A stretch of 64,000 nucleotides of DNA from Chitinophagaceae bacterium. GTDB lineage: Bacteria > Bacteroidota > Bacteroidia > Chitinophagales > Chitinophagaceae. The stretch spans positions 62,001 through 126,000 of the forward strand of contig JAMLHK010000007.1 of NCBI GenBank assembly GCA_023957155.1, in the 5' to 3' direction. Below are positions 16,239 to 25,573 of the stretch, one piece after another (positions within the stretch are counted from its first letter, which is position 1; each line of letters begins with the position of its first letter). The notes below the pieces were generated by a model, which was given only the letters and a program-made list of their open reading frames with translations, was not told the DNA's origin and ran no database searches. The position numbers were made by a program, and so were the translations under genes.

Positions 16239-17666
16239 TTACCAGATAAGAGAATAGGTTACAGGGGTATTTGAATTAACAGGCAGCAGCAACTCCTCAT
16301 GTCCGTTTATTTTCCGGATCAGGGGCTTTAACGGATCGCTTACCTTAATATAAAATTGCTTACCGTTTACCGCGTAGCATTCTTTTTCCAGCAATTCAAT
16401 TTTGGTACCTTCTGCAACCCGCACATAAAGATTAGCCGGAGCATTGGCAACAGTTATTGTTCGTACTATCCCTGTAGCATCGGCAACGGATACCTGGTCA
16501 GTAACATCCATATTGTTAACGCTATACCTGAAGGAAGGAGCACGGGCAGCATTCAGTGTATACCCCCTGGTTTGCACCTCATCAAAGGAAAGCGAATCGG
16601 GCCAAAGGGTGGCTTTTATATCCGGCAATACGGCTAATGCGGGCGCATCTGACAAAACAATCACACTGCCCAGAGGTACAATACGCTGATAAGGTTCTCC
16701 TCTGCTATGCCATAAGTCGGTGGCATCTGCAAACTGTCCTCTCCAAACCTGGAACAAGGCCCCCTGTTTCATATCATAGGAGTAATTTACCTGCCGGGGA
16801 TCACCTACGGAGATACCATGGGTGAGCAATTTCTCCTTATAGCTGATGAAACTCCTGAGGAGATAAGGTTTACCCACGGCTTTAACCAATATGGGATTGA
16901 CAAGCCGGGTATTGGCAGGTGTTGAATTATCGCCTGCCAGCGGACGGTAAGCAATATTCCGAAAAGCTACATTTCCATGATCACCCTGAAACATTAACGG
17001 TCCTTCGGGCTGCTCTTCTTTAAATATCGGGGAACGTGTAGGCCCGGTCATTTCTGCCTGTTGTTGCACGAGTACCCCGTTAAGATAAACTTCTTCAAAC
17101 CTTGCATTTTCTATTTTCTTCCCCTTACTATCAAAGCGCGGAGCACGGAATTTGATGCGTATATGCTGCCATAAGCCGGGAGCGCGGGATGTATTCATCA
17201 ACGGAGGGATACCCTCAAATCCTTTATCGTTACCGGGACGGCTGTCATCCCATCGCTGGTATATACCGCCGCAATCCGAAAAAGTAGGATTCGGATTACC
17301 CCAACTGTCAAACAACTGCAGCTCATAACGCCCCTGGAGATAAATACCGGAATTAGATCCTTTAGCGATCATAAAGTCCAGCTCTAATTCAACATCACCA
17401 AAATGCTGTTTAGTGACTAAATGCGCTCTTTCATTTTTTGAAACCAGGTTTACTATCGTCCCGGTACCGGGAACAGCATTCATCGCTCCCACTGTATAAA
17501 GCCCGGCTACCGCATCGCCGGCAACCGACCAGTTAGCGCCGGGACTTACAAAAGCATCAAGACTATTTAACGGGATGACCGTAAAGTCAGATTTTTCCTG
17601 AGCATTGCCCATATTTACAAACAATATGGCGCACAGGATAACCACATACATTCTTCTTATAATCAT
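16239..17666 (-). CDS. DUF1080 (3-keto-disaccharide hydrolase-like) protein with extra C-terminal domain
   Basis: A 475-residue secreted protein (signal peptide ending near NAQE, residue 24). The N-terminal 230 residues are a DUF1080/LamG-like jelly roll: FGDVELELDFMI, GSNSGIYLQGRYELQLFDSWG and GPLMFQGDHGNVAFRNI. Members hydrolyse 3-keto-glycosides made by Gfo/Idh-type oxidoreductases. From about residue 235 on there is a second segment (SFISYKEKLLTHGISVGD, FQVWRGQFADATDLWHSRGE) that I know only as an appendage of such proteins and cannot assign. The neighbours, a cupredoxin-dehydrogenase and a ThuA protein, fit a periplasmic route that oxidises and then cleaves a glycoside. Confidence 0.85.
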   Translation of the reverse strand: MIIRRMYVVILCAILFVNMGNAQEKSDFTVIPLNSLDAFVSPGANWSVAGDAVAGLYTVGAMNAVPGTGTIVNLVSKNERAHLVTKQHFGDVELELDFMIAKGSNSGIYLQGRYELQLFDSWGNPNPTFSDCGGIYQRWDDSRPGNDKGFEGIPPLMNTSRAPGLWQHIRIKFRAPRFDSKGKKIENARFEEVYLNGVLVQQQAEMTGPTRSPIFKEEQPEGPLMFQGDHGNVAFRNIAYRPLAGDNSTPANTRLVNPILVKAVGKPYLLRSFISYKEKLLTHGISVGDPRQVNYSYDMKQGALFQVWRGQFADATDLWHSRGEPYQRIVPLGSVIVLSDAPALAVLPDIKATLWPDSLSFDEVQTRGYTLNAARAPSFRYSVNNMDVTDQVSVADATGIVRTITVANAPANLYVRVAEGTKIELLEKECYAVNGKQFYIKVSDPLKPLIRKINGHEELLLPVNSNTPVTYSLIW

Positions 17667-17774
17667 CAGGATGGAATATTATCGGGTTTTCGATTTTAAT
17701 GTTATATAACAACAATCAGACGTTCAGGGAAAGATGACGAAGCTAATTTTTTTTCGTTAAATACAGTCTATTAT

Positions 17775-19889
17775 TTATTTAGTCACTTTTGATTCGTGTT
17801 CTTCCACCATCCTGTCAAAAGCCCCGGCAACGGAAGCATCCAGCTTTGCCTTCTGTATCCACTCATCCGTGCCATAAACCCCTGCTTTAGAATAATCAAA
17901 GACCCTGAACTGTATTTTATTGATGATCTTTTTATTCCTGAACCTGAAATCAAAATTTTTCACATCGGCAAAGCCGGGATCTGCAATAAGAGAATGACGA
18001 TCTTTACCCTCCTGCTGCCATACGGAAAAGTTCTTTTTACCAAAGAGGATATTACGGTCCCGGGTATCCCAATAACAATTATAATCCGAATAGATATCCA
18101 TATCCGCCCAATTGCTGCTCAGCAATGTCCCTTTGTTATAATATACGATGTTGTTTGTAAAAGAAAAGGACCGGTGCGCTTCCACCCGCGTACCTTGTAA
18201 CTGCGACTTAATGCTATTGGCAAAAATATTATTACGGATAATATTTTCTTTACCATAATGCTGATGAAAGCCGGCACTTTTACAGTTGTATACCAGGTTA
18301 TTTTCCATAACGATCCCTTCGGAACCCTCATCGGTATATAAGCCCCAGCCTCCGTAGTCGAGCGAATACACATGATGAATAAGATTATTACTCACCGTTG
18401 TTCCCTGTGAAGCACCTAATGTATATACGCCCCCCATATCACTTAATACGCCCCATCCCAGGTGATGAATATGATTATACTCTACCCGGTTGCGTTTGGA
18501 AGGACTATGCGTATATCCCCATACCCAGCCGACAGAAACACCGGAATACCGGAAATCGGCTATCTCATTATGCAGCAACTCGTTATCCCTCCCATTAAAG
18601 ATAATCATACCCACTGCACAGGGAAAGACATGCCCCCCGGACCGGGCAATATTATTGATCACTTTTATATGGTGCGTAACTTCTTCCGGGTTGTCACGTA
18701 AAGTGGTTTCCCCGATCTTAATAGCGCCGGCACCCAGATCATGTAAATAACAATGCTCAACCAGCCCGTTGTTGCAGGCGCGTCTAAACCATATTCCACT
18801 GCCCCCGGTACCGGAAACTTCACAATTCACAAACGATACGTTACCGGCAAAATCCAGCTCTATAGCTGCAGCAATAGGGGCAGCTGCCTGCATAGGCTCC
18901 ACTCCTCCCGGGGGCATACGATAACCCGCTATCCGGAATGCTATATTTTCAAATTGAATATTCCTTATGCTTTCTCCTGTCCGTTCATTACCTGTCAGGG
19001 TTATAAACTTATCCAATACGGGCGCCATAGCCGTGGTATGCTCTATGGTTTCTCCCGGCCGGGGATAATAAAATAAAGTACCCGAACGATCTAAAAACCA
19101 TTCGCCCGGGGCATCCAAAGCAGATCGTATATTTTCTATTGTAAACAGGGAATTCGTTCTTATCGGGTTCCAGGATGCCATGCCCTGACCGGCGATATAT
19201 ACAGAGGTGTCCTCATCGTTATATAATTGAATATGCTTTTTAGTATTATCCCAGTGATGATAAAAAGTAACGACCGCATCCTTTTTTTCTTCTTCAGATA
19301 AGCCCTTCAGCCATTGGGCGGCTTCAACAGGTATTTTAATTTGTTGCGTTGCCAGATCAGCTATTGCTCCCTGGCCCGCAACCAGAACGGTTTCTTTAAC
19401 CGATACCGGCGAGTAGAACCCCTTATTGGGTGATTGTGCCCGGGGTACCCGGTTGCCATTAATATATAATTGCTCAAAATGCCAGCCATACCGCCTTACT
19501 TCAGGAACATCGGCCTTCCATAAATGATCTGACACCCGCTCAAATTTACCCAGGTAAAAACCACCATAAAAGACAGCTCCTTCCTCCCCTTTAAATACCA
19601 GTGGCACTGCTTCCGTACCACTATCTTCTACAGACAGGGTTAACGTTTCAGGCATCAGGTATTCGCCCTTACGTATAATGACCTGTAGTGGTTGTTGAGC
19701 AATAAGACCTTGTTTTCTTAATAACCTGATGCGGTCTCTGGCTGCGGTCAGCGTTGCTAACGGCTGGTCTTCCGTTCCGGGATTATTATCATTTCCACGG
19801 GGTGACAAATAAATATTTTGGGCAGTAACATCAGCAAATAACAGAGAGGCGAATACTAAAAGAAAAATGAACCTGATATTTTGTTTCAT
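17775..19889 (-). CDS. Secreted right-handed beta-helix glycosidase, GH141-like
   Basis: A 704-residue protein with a signal peptide (to about residue 23, VTAQ). The start of the mature domain, IYLSPRGNDNNPGTEDQPLA, then TAARDRIR, is the classic opening of Bacteroidota parallel beta-helix polysaccharide enzymes. Helix coils follow (VEHCYLHDLGAGAIKIGETT, NRVEYNHIHHLGWGVLSDMG, VMENNLVYNCKSAGFHQHYG). The order and length resemble GH141, a family with alpha-L-fucosidase and xylanase members, but I cannot separate this from other beta-helix families by eye. It is the first gene of the four-gene operon, 108 bp ahead of the DUF1080 gene. It is not adjacent to the GH29 fucosidase operon, so a shared substrate is only a possibility. 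Confidence 0.75.
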   Translation of the reverse strand: MKQNIRFIFLLVFASLLFADVTAQNIYLSPRGNDNNPGTEDQPLATLTAARDRIRLLRKQGLIAQQPLQVIIRKGEYLMPETLTLSVEDSGTEAVPLVFKGEEGAVFYGGFYLGKFERVSDHLWKADVPEVRRYGWHFEQLYINGNRVPRAQSPNKGFYSPVSVKETVLVAGQGAIADLATQQIKIPVEAAQWLKGLSEEEKKDAVVTFYHHWDNTKKHIQLYNDEDTSVYIAGQGMASWNPIRTNSLFTIENIRSALDAPGEWFLDRSGTLFYYPRPGETIEHTTAMAPVLDKFITLTGNERTGESIRNIQFENIAFRIAGYRMPPGGVEPMQAAAPIAAAIELDFAGNVSFVNCEVSGTGGSGIWFRRACNNGLVEHCYLHDLGAGAIKIGETTLRDNPEEVTHHIKVINNIARSGGHVFPCAVGMIIFNGRDNELLHNEIADFRYSGVSVGWVWGYTHSPSKRNRVEYNHIHHLGWGVLSDMGGVYTLGASQGTTVSNNLIHHVYSLDYGGWGLYTDEGSEGIVMENNLVYNCKSAGFHQHYGKENIIRNNIFANSIKSQLQGTRVEAHRSFSFTNNIVYYNKGTLLSSNWADMDIYSDYNCYWDTRDRNILFGKKNFSVWQQEGKDRHSLIADPGFADVKNFDFRFRNKKIINKIQFRVFDYSKAGVYGTDEWIQKAKLDASVAGAFDRMVEEHESKVTK

Positions 19890-20119
19890 TGGAGCCTGAT
19901 TCTTGTGTTGTTAAAAATAAGGTATTTTGACTACGCTATAGTATTTGGGCGTATTCCAATATTTTTAAGATAGGGCATCTCCTCCGGGTAGCGCAAAGAT
20001 GCGCATAAAAGATCAGCGAAAAATTGGATACAACACTTTACTGTTGGCATAGCAACAGAATATTCTTTACTTTTAATCCGGCAATATTCTTTTGATTATA
20101 CAAGTCCTGATCTATACCA

Positions 20120-20641
20120 ATGAACACATTAGAAAGCTTTACTTCTGTTACCTCTTTTATTTTTGACATGGACGGCGTATTGACTGACGGGAGCCTGTGG
20201 ATATTTCCGGAAAATGAATATATACGCCGCATGAATATAAAAGACGGCTATGCGCTTCAATTGGCCGTAAAAAAAGGCTACCGGGTAGCTGTGATCACCG
20301 GCTCCTATTCCCTGCCTGCACAGCAAAGGCTTTTATCATTAGGCATTACAGATATATTTCAGGGAGTGCATGATAAAAAAGAACAATTGAATACCTATAT
20401 GCTGCAGCACCAAATTAAAAAAGAGGAGCTGTTATATATGGGTGATGATATTCCGGATCATGAGGCCATGCAGATGGCGGGAGTTGCCTGCTGTCCCGCA
20501 GATGCCGTATCTGAAATCAAATCCATATCCCACTACATTTCCATCCATAACGGCGGCAGCGGCTGTGTAAGAGACGTAATTGAAAAAGTAATGAAGATCA
20601 GGGGACATTGGGATACAGGTGCCGGCATAAGCAGTGTGTAA
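20120..20641 (+). CDS. kdsC: 3-deoxy-D-manno-octulosonate 8-phosphate phosphatase
   Basis: A 173-residue HAD-superfamily phosphatase of the KdsC/YrbI group, which removes phosphate from Kdo-8-phosphate in the route to CMP-Kdo for lipopolysaccharide. Motif I is FDMDGVLTDG, motif II is the Thr in VAVITGSYS, the Lys motif is HDKKEQL, and motif III is YMGDDIPDHEAM. The short cap-less size and the C-terminal GGSGCVRDVIEKV are diagnostic for KdsC tetramers. The gene is complete. Its neighbours are a membrane protein and general metabolic genes rather than other kds genes. Confidence 0.93.
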   Translation: MNTLESFTSVTSFIFDMDGVLTDGSLWIFPENEYIRRMNIKDGYALQLAVKKGYRVAVITGSYSLPAQQRLLSLGITDIFQGVHDKKEQLNTYMLQHQIKKEELLYMGDDIPDHEAMQMAGVACCPADAVSEIKSISHYISIHNGGSGCVRDVIEKVMKIRGHWDTGAGISSV

Positions 20642-20701
20642 AAGCCGGAGAATGTGCAGGAGTTAACAACCGGAAACCACATAATTTTAAAACATTCACA
20701 A

Positions 20702-21103
20702 ATGAAAAACAACTCCGTAAAATTTGCAACCCTGTTTTCAGCAGTTTTTGGAATACTGACCCTGTTTGCGGGCGGGTCGGTAATTATGGACCTGTTTGGG
20801 ATGAGAGAAAAAGAAGGAAACTATGTCTTATTTGTAGTCTGGGCTAATTTCCTTTGCGGTTTTATATACCTTATTGCCTCCTGGGGTTTCTTAAAAAGAA
20901 AAAGCTGGACCTCTTTTATTCTAACACTTGCCCTGGGTATACTGGCTGTCACCTTTATCGGTTTAATGATCTGGATATCAAAACAGCAGCCTTATGAAAC
21001 CAAAACCCTGTTTGCCATGAGCTCCAGGCTCCTGCTGACCCTCGCACTATGGCTTATCGCCCGTCAGCTCAGAAAACCCGTTTCCACCCGCGAATCATCA
21101 TAG
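20702..21103 (+). CDS. Hypothetical four-helix inner-membrane protein
   Basis: A 133-residue predicted inner-membrane protein with four hydrophobic segments (about 8-30, 41-62, 69-92 and 104-121) and a basic C-terminal tail. I place the start at the ATG at 20702 (MKNNSVKF) rather than the upstream GTG at 20654, because the extension has a poor composition and the ATG directly precedes the first helix. I do not recognise a named domain. It follows kdsC by 60 bp and may share its transcript. No catalytic or binding residues stand out. Confidence 0.7.
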   Translation: MKNNSVKFATLFSAVFGILTLFAGGSVIMDLFGMREKEGNYVLFVVWANFLCGFIYLIASWGFLKRKSWTSFILTLALGILAVTFIGLMIWISKQQPYETKTLFAMSSRLLLTLALWLIARQLRKPVSTRESS

Positions 21104-21224
21104 AACTGCCGGATAAATTCCTATAGTGACAGGCAGTATTTATGTAACTTAAGTAACGTACCTGACGAAGTTTTTTAAGCAACTTTGCATCAAATTATTC
21201 TTAACTGATTTAAATACAAGTATA

Positions 21225-21611
21225 ATGAGCTATTGTTTTTCTAAAATCATGGATACCGACTTTGATAAGTCCATTGAAATAGTTACCGAAGAGCTTAAAA
21301 AGGAAGGCTTTGGTGTGCTTACGGAAATTGATGTACAAGCAACGCTGAAAAAGAAGCTTGATGTTGATTTCAGGAAGTATAAAATATTAGGCGCCTGCAA
21401 CCCGCATTTTGCCCACCAGGCTTTATTAGCAGAAGACAAGATTGGCAGTATGCTTCCCTGTAATGTCATTATCCAGGAGCTGGAAAACAATAAGATCGAA
21501 GTTTCGGCCATTGATCCTGTCGCTTCCATGATGGCGGTGAAGAATGAAAAGCTGGGTGACATTGCAAACCAGGTGAGGGAGAAACTAAAAAGAGTAATTC
21601 AAAACATTTGA
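21225..21611 (+). CDS. DUF302 family protein
   Basis: A 128-residue soluble protein that matches the DUF302 fold throughout: FDKSIEIVTEELKKEGFGVL at the start, KILGACNPHFAHQAL in the middle (the strongly conserved ACNP segment) and the terminal helix KLGDIANQVREKLKRVI. Its biochemical function is unknown; members are often found with redox, sulfur or detoxification genes. Here it is followed 56 bp later by thioredoxin, which fits a redox context. A near-match to the -7 consensus (CAACTTTG) precedes it at about 21180. Confidence 0.9.
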   Translation: MSYCFSKIMDTDFDKSIEIVTEELKKEGFGVLTEIDVQATLKKKLDVDFRKYKILGACNPHFAHQALLAEDKIGSMLPCNVIIQELENNKIEVSAIDPVASMMAVKNEKLGDIANQVREKLKRVIQNI

Positions 21612-21667
21612 CATTTTAAATGCCGGGTGCTTTGTACGATAAAATAACCTCTTAAAAAACAAATTCC

Positions 21668-21967
21668 ATGGCGAGCACTTTTTCGGAAATCATTCGTTCT
21701 AACACACCCACCCTGGTAGATTTTCATGCACAGTGGTGCGGTCCCTGTAAAATGATGCAACCTGTTTTAGCAGAATTAAAATCCAAGATAGGAGATAAGG
21801 CAAAGATCATAAAAGTGGATGTGGATAAAAATATCCGTGCTGCGGAGGCATACCGGATACAGGGTGTTCCCACACTCATTCTCTTTAAGAACGGCGAAGT
21901 CAAATGGCGTCAATCGGGGGTAGTGCCTTGCCAACAATTAGAGCAGATAATTAACCGGTTTATATAA
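21668..21967 (+). CDS. Thioredoxin
   Basis: A 99-residue thioredoxin-fold protein with the WCGPCK active site at about residue 24 in [15 protein letters not shown], and the conserved cis-Pro in [14 protein letters not shown]. Size and motifs are those of a cytoplasmic disulfide reductase, with no signal peptide. It may be the second gene of a two-gene transcript with the DUF302 gene. It is one of presumably several thioredoxins in the genome, so a specific gene name is withheld. Confidence 0.92.
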   Translation: MASTFSEIIRSNTPTLVDFHAQWCGPCKMMQPVLAELKSKIGDKAKIIKVDVDKNIRAAEAYRIQGVPTLILFKNGEVKWRQSGVVPCQQLEQIINRFI

Positions 21968-22538
21968 ATGCACGGGGAATCAGAATGAAGAAAGAAACGT
22001 GGTCGGCACCGAAGGTCAGACCACAGTTATATAAAAACACTACATCAGCCAAAAGACAAAACAAGGTGAAACCGAAATAAAACCAAGAATTCTTTCTGAA
22101 TTTAACTGGAGCCGAAATCTCTTGATCTTCTCCGATGTCTTAATGCCGGGCCTTATGCATTGAAAGGTGCCTAAGAACCATTGCCCCGAAGTTTTCCCGG
22201 ATACCGGATTCAATGATTCTTATCATTCCTTTTTTCCCCCTTAACTCATTTTTATTCTTCATATCAGTTTTGTATGTAACTAAGCAGCCAATGGCTATAC
22301 CCCTGGCTATTGAGTCCATATTATGCAAACAGGCATAACATTCGCTCACAAAAGACCATTTGTATGTTTTATTTAGATTATAAAGTATTTTAGCATGCTT
22401 CGAAATTGCCTGTATGATCAAATATGCTTAATTTGATGAGAAATAAAACTCATCCATTGTCCTTTACAATAATTACATATTCCCAACTATCCCGATGCAG
22501 AAGCCGATTTTGTATTTGTCAAGTAACCACAAACCGAC
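21968..22538. other. Spacer with a weak hairpin, no supported gene
   Basis: About 570 bp between thioredoxin and the AraC regulator. It holds a 6-bp inverted repeat GTGGTC/GACCAC (21999-22024) without a T-run, and the TATAAAGTATTTTA box described separately. A 93-codon minus-strand open frame at 22140-22421 has no recognisable domain and an unconvincing composition, so I do not call it. Confidence 0.45.
22378..22400. promoter_or_regulatory. Candidate operator shared with the fucosidase promoter, site 1
   Basis: A 23-bp stretch with the core TATAAAGTATTTTA, identical at 20 of 23 positions to 31966-31988 upstream of the fucosidase operon. The core is palindromic in part (TAAA-N4-TTTA). It lies about 140 bp upstream of the AraC regulator gene, so it could be an autoregulatory site. 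The match is AT-rich and might be chance. Confidence 0.35.
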
Positions 22539-23414
22539 ATGAAGCCTGAACTTATTGTAGACGCACCTATTTTAGGACAGAAAAAAATATGGGTAAAAAA
22601 AATTAATAAACCCCACTTCGATCATCCATTTCATTTTCATAGACTTTCCGAACTTACCTGGATCAGGGAAGGCCACGGAAAATTGATTGTTGGCGACTAT
22701 GTGGGAAATTTTTCCGAAGGCGAGGTCATTCTTGCCAGCCCCGAACTACCTCACTTATGGAGATGTGATCCCGCTTATTATAAAAACAATAAAAATCTCT
22801 TTACCAGATCAATAGGACTATACTTCCCCCTCGAATTGGTCAACATGCTATCAGACGACATTCCCAGCACACACCGATACAATGAACTGATGCAAAGAGC
22901 AGAGAGAGGACTACGATTTTATGGTAAGACCCGACTGTCCGTTAACGACAAAATGAAAGAGCTGGTCAATGCCAACGGCTTAATGCAACTTGGCCTTTTT
23001 TTACAGGTGATAGATTACCTTTCAAGATCAAAAGAATATGAATTCCTGTCCAGCGTGGGATACAAACGATCTTCCAATATCAACGATATTGAAAGATTTA
23101 ACGAGGTATACCAATTCCTGTTAAAAAATTTTCATAGAGACATTATGCTTGAAGAAGTAGCCCGCATCTGCAATATGACACCCGGTTCATTCTGCAGGTT
23201 TTTCAAACAAAAAACCCAGAAAACGTTCACATTTTTTCTGAATGAGCTGAGAATTGGTCATGCAAAAAAATTATTGCAAAACGAAAACTATCCGATCAAA
23301 GACATTTGTTATGAATGCGGCTATAACAACCCGGTTAATTTTTTCAACACTTTTAAAAAAATGGCAAAGCAAACTCCAAAGTCATTCAGGGAAAGTTTAA
23401 TAAAAATGAAATGA
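22539..23414 (+). CDS. AraC-family transcriptional regulator with N-terminal cupin
   Basis: A 291-residue regulator. The first 130 residues form a sugar-sensing cupin (HFDHPFHFHRLSELTWI, then EGEVILASPELPHLW), and the last 100 carry the two helix-turn-helix units of the AraC family (VARICNMTPGSFCRFFKQ, then IKDICYECGYNNPVNFFNTF, with PKSFRESL near the end). It converges on the nine-gene fucosidase operon, whose last gene ends 35 bp past its stop. By position it is the likely pathway regulator, with a deoxyhexose or derivative as probable effector. The shared box at 22378-22400 and 31966-31988 is a candidate binding site. Confidence 0.93.
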   Translation: MKPELIVDAPILGQKKIWVKKINKPHFDHPFHFHRLSELTWIREGHGKLIVGDYVGNFSEGEVILASPELPHLWRCDPAYYKNNKNLFTRSIGLYFPLELVNMLSDDIPSTHRYNELMQRAERGLRFYGKTRLSVNDKMKELVNANGLMQLGLFLQVIDYLSRSKEYEFLSSVGYKRSSNINDIERFNEVYQFLLKNFHRDIMLEEVARICNMTPGSFCRFFKQKTQKTFTFFLNELRIGHAKKLLQNENYPIKDICYECGYNNPVNFFNTFKKMAKQTPKSFRESLIKMK

Positions 23415-23448
23415 CCCTTTATAACTATGAAGTATGAACTTAGTTCCA

Positions 23449-24504
23449 CTATGCTTTTGACGCTTTGTAAGCTTTTTCCACCAGCCGCATCGTATTCACA
23501 CAATCCTCCACGGAATTATCCGGACATGAAATAATACCCTGGCGGGCTTTTATGAGCTCGTGCATGGAACCGATAAAAGCATGTGGGAACCAGGAACCAT
23601 TTAGAGGCAACGTTTTCCATTCAGACGGATGTTCATCAGCTAAAATATATTCAAAGCTGTCTTCAACACCGTCAGGATAGTTCATTAACACCCCAAGCGT
23701 TGTTTTGATAACCCCTTTTGTTCCTTCTATTTTAATAAAGGCATCCTGGTTATGCAGCCCGAAATCATGTGTATGATTGGTGGAAATATTCACCCTCACC
23801 AAATCGCCATAATCCATAATGATATTTGACTTCACATCTCGTAATTGTTGCATTTTAGGATGTCGCGTTGTTTTGGCAAAAATACCTGCAGGCTCACCCA
23901 GCATATTCCTCACCAGATCAATATAATGGATGCTATGATACAATATTTCCACTCTGGGAGCTCCATACAAAAAACGCCAAAGATGCCACGGTGTATAAAC
24001 GTTCACATATATTTCAAGATCACAGATATCGCCCAGCAGCCCTTCGGCTATCATCTGCTTTGCCATCAGTACGTACGGCGCATACCTCAACTGGAAATTT
24101 ACACCGGCTGTTATATGCTTTTGCCTGCACAACTGCAATATCTGTTCAGCCTGCTGCTCGTTCTCTCCCATCGGCTTCTGCATCAGCACAAAGCTATGAT
24201 CAGGAAGCTGCCGGATCACTTCAGGAATCGCCCTGCCCGGTACGGCTATGTCGTAAATGCAGCTGCAGCCATTTTCCGTAGCCATTTGCCGGATACTATC
24301 ATACACAAAGGGAATAGCAAACGCGGCTGCCAGATTACGGGCTTTGGACATGTCTATATCAAAGATCCCCGCAACGGGTATGCCTGCCAGCCTGTAAGCC
24401 GGCAAATGCGCTCCTTCCACAATTCCGCCCGCGCCAATAATCGCTACCGGGCAGGTTTTCCCGATCACCGGTATCTCAAAACGAATATGTTCCAAACGGT
24501 TCAT
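23449..24504 (-). CDS. Gfo/Idh/MocA-family oxidoreductase
   Basis: A 351-residue NAD(P)-dependent oxidoreductase. The Rossmann motif is VAIIGAGGIVEGAHL, the domain-linking motif VLMQKPMGENEQQA corresponds to the family's EKP segment, and the C-terminal alpha/beta domain includes NFQLRYAPYVLMAK and the catalytic-region His in YHSIHYIDLVRN. There is no signal peptide, so the enzyme is cytoplasmic. It is the ninth and last gene of the fucosidase operon, 6 bp after the symporter gene. By context it probably oxidises the imported deoxysugar or a downstream intermediate; the substrate is not deducible. Confidence 0.9.
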   Translation of the reverse strand: MNRLEHIRFEIPVIGKTCPVAIIGAGGIVEGAHLPAYRLAGIPVAGIFDIDMSKARNLAAAFAIPFVYDSIRQMATENGCSCIYDIAVPGRAIPEVIRQLPDHSFVLMQKPMGENEQQAEQILQLCRQKHITAGVNFQLRYAPYVLMAKQMIAEGLLGDICDLEIYVNVYTPWHLWRFLYGAPRVEILYHSIHYIDLVRNMLGEPAGIFAKTTRHPKMQQLRDVKSNIIMDYGDLVRVNISTNHTHDFGLHNQDAFIKIEGTKGVIKTTLGVLMNYPDGVEDSFEYILADEHPSEWKTLPLNGSWFPHAFIGSMHELIKARQGIISCPDNSVEDCVNTMRLVEKAYKASKA

Positions 24505-24510
24505 AATACA

Positions 24511-25563
24511 TTAACTTCCTCCCAGGTAATTTCCGTAAGTAATGATCAGTACAGCTGCTACCAATACGATCAATGCCAGCGTCAATACCCTGGTAGTGTA
24601 TTTTCTTACCCCTGCCCACTCTTTCATTACAATCCCTATAACAGCGCTGATCAGCACCAGCATGATCATATGGATGGCCCAGCTTGTAAATTTATACATT
24701 CCCATGCGGTTATGCCCCAGCCCGTAAAAGAAAAACTGGGTATACCACAATACCCCTGTCAGCACAGCTAATCCATAATTCAGCCATATCCGCCGGTTGC
24801 TACCGGTATTTTCACCTACGGGAGCTTTATACTCCAGCCATGTTTTATGCTTATAATGAAGGTAAATACAATACAAAGCAGTACTAACAAAAGCTCCGGT
24901 ATTGGAGAAGATATAGATCACATTTCCCTGGAAGTTACCGGCGCCATATTTTGCCGCTACATCTGCAATGGGTTGCCCGCGGAAAAGGGAAAAGCCATAC
25001 AGGGCAGACAGCACCCCGGCGAGGATACAAAGCGTGATGCCTACGGAAAACGAATAATGCTCTTTTTCCCCGCGCCGGCTTTCATAATCTTTCTCTTTTA
25101 ACCTGCCGGCAAGCCCACACAAAGCAATACCTGCCGCTCCTGCAACAATTCCCGTTATGATCGTACTGCCACCATCGCCATTCAGCACCGATGCAATCTT
25201 TCCTTCGTACAACGGAGGCAGCAACGTACCGAGCACACAGGGGATACCCACCGATATGGCATAGGTAAGCGAAAAGCCGACATAGCGTATGGCAACGCCA
25301 AAAGCCGTGCCTCCGATACCATATAATATTCCCAGCAAAAAAGAGCTTCTCATGGCAGACGAGGGTGCTTCCGCCAGCACCTGCCGCAGGTGCGGAATGG
25401 TTAAAAAAGCTACTCCTACCGGCAGCAATACCCAGCAAACCAGGGCCTGCATCAACCAGTAAGTTTGCCACGACCAGCCTTTTGTTTTTTTCTGCGGCGT
25501 ATAACACACCGATGCCGCAAACGCACCGGTAAAATGTAAAAGGATTCCTGCTATAAGATTCAT
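24511..25563 (-). CDS. RhaT-like deoxysugar/proton symporter
   Basis: A 350-residue inner-membrane transporter with about ten hydrophobic helices and the typical RhaT opening (GILLHFTGAFAASVCYTPQK, WSWQTYWLMQ). RhaT imports L-rhamnose with H+; Bacteroidota relatives sit in loci for L-rhamnose, L-fucose and other sugars. The motifs GILYGIGGTAFGVAIRYVGF and SWAIHMIMLVLISAVIG are further family landmarks. It is 10 bp after the amidohydrolase gene and 6 bp ahead of the oxidoreductase gene. With a periplasmic alpha-L-fucosidase in the operon, L-fucose is the most likely cargo, though rhamnose cannot be excluded. Confidence 0.9.
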   Translation of the reverse strand: MNLIAGILLHFTGAFAASVCYTPQKKTKGWSWQTYWLMQALVCWVLLPVGVAFLTIPHLRQVLAEAPSSAMRSSFLLGILYGIGGTAFGVAIRYVGFSLTYAISVGIPCVLGTLLPPLYEGKIASVLNGDGGSTIITGIVAGAAGIALCGLAGRLKEKDYESRRGEKEHYSFSVGITLCILAGVLSALYGFSLFRGQPIADVAAKYGAGNFQGNVIYIFSNTGAFVSTALYCIYLHYKHKTWLEYKAPVGENTGSNRRIWLNYGLAVLTGVLWYTQFFFYGLGHNRMGMYKFTSWAIHMIMLVLISAVIGIVMKEWAGVRKYTTRVLTLALIVLVAAVLIITYGNYLGGS

Positions 25564-25573
25564 AATAATTGTT

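Noticed and set aside
21999-22024. Terminator for the thioredoxin gene
   Set aside because: The 6-bp GTGGTC/GACCAC repeat has a 14-nt loop and no T-run after it, so termination is not supported.
22140-22421. A 93-codon minus-strand open frame between thioredoxin and the AraC gene
   Set aside because: No recognisable domain, ambiguous composition, and it overlaps a candidate operator. Nothing in the neighbourhood supports it.
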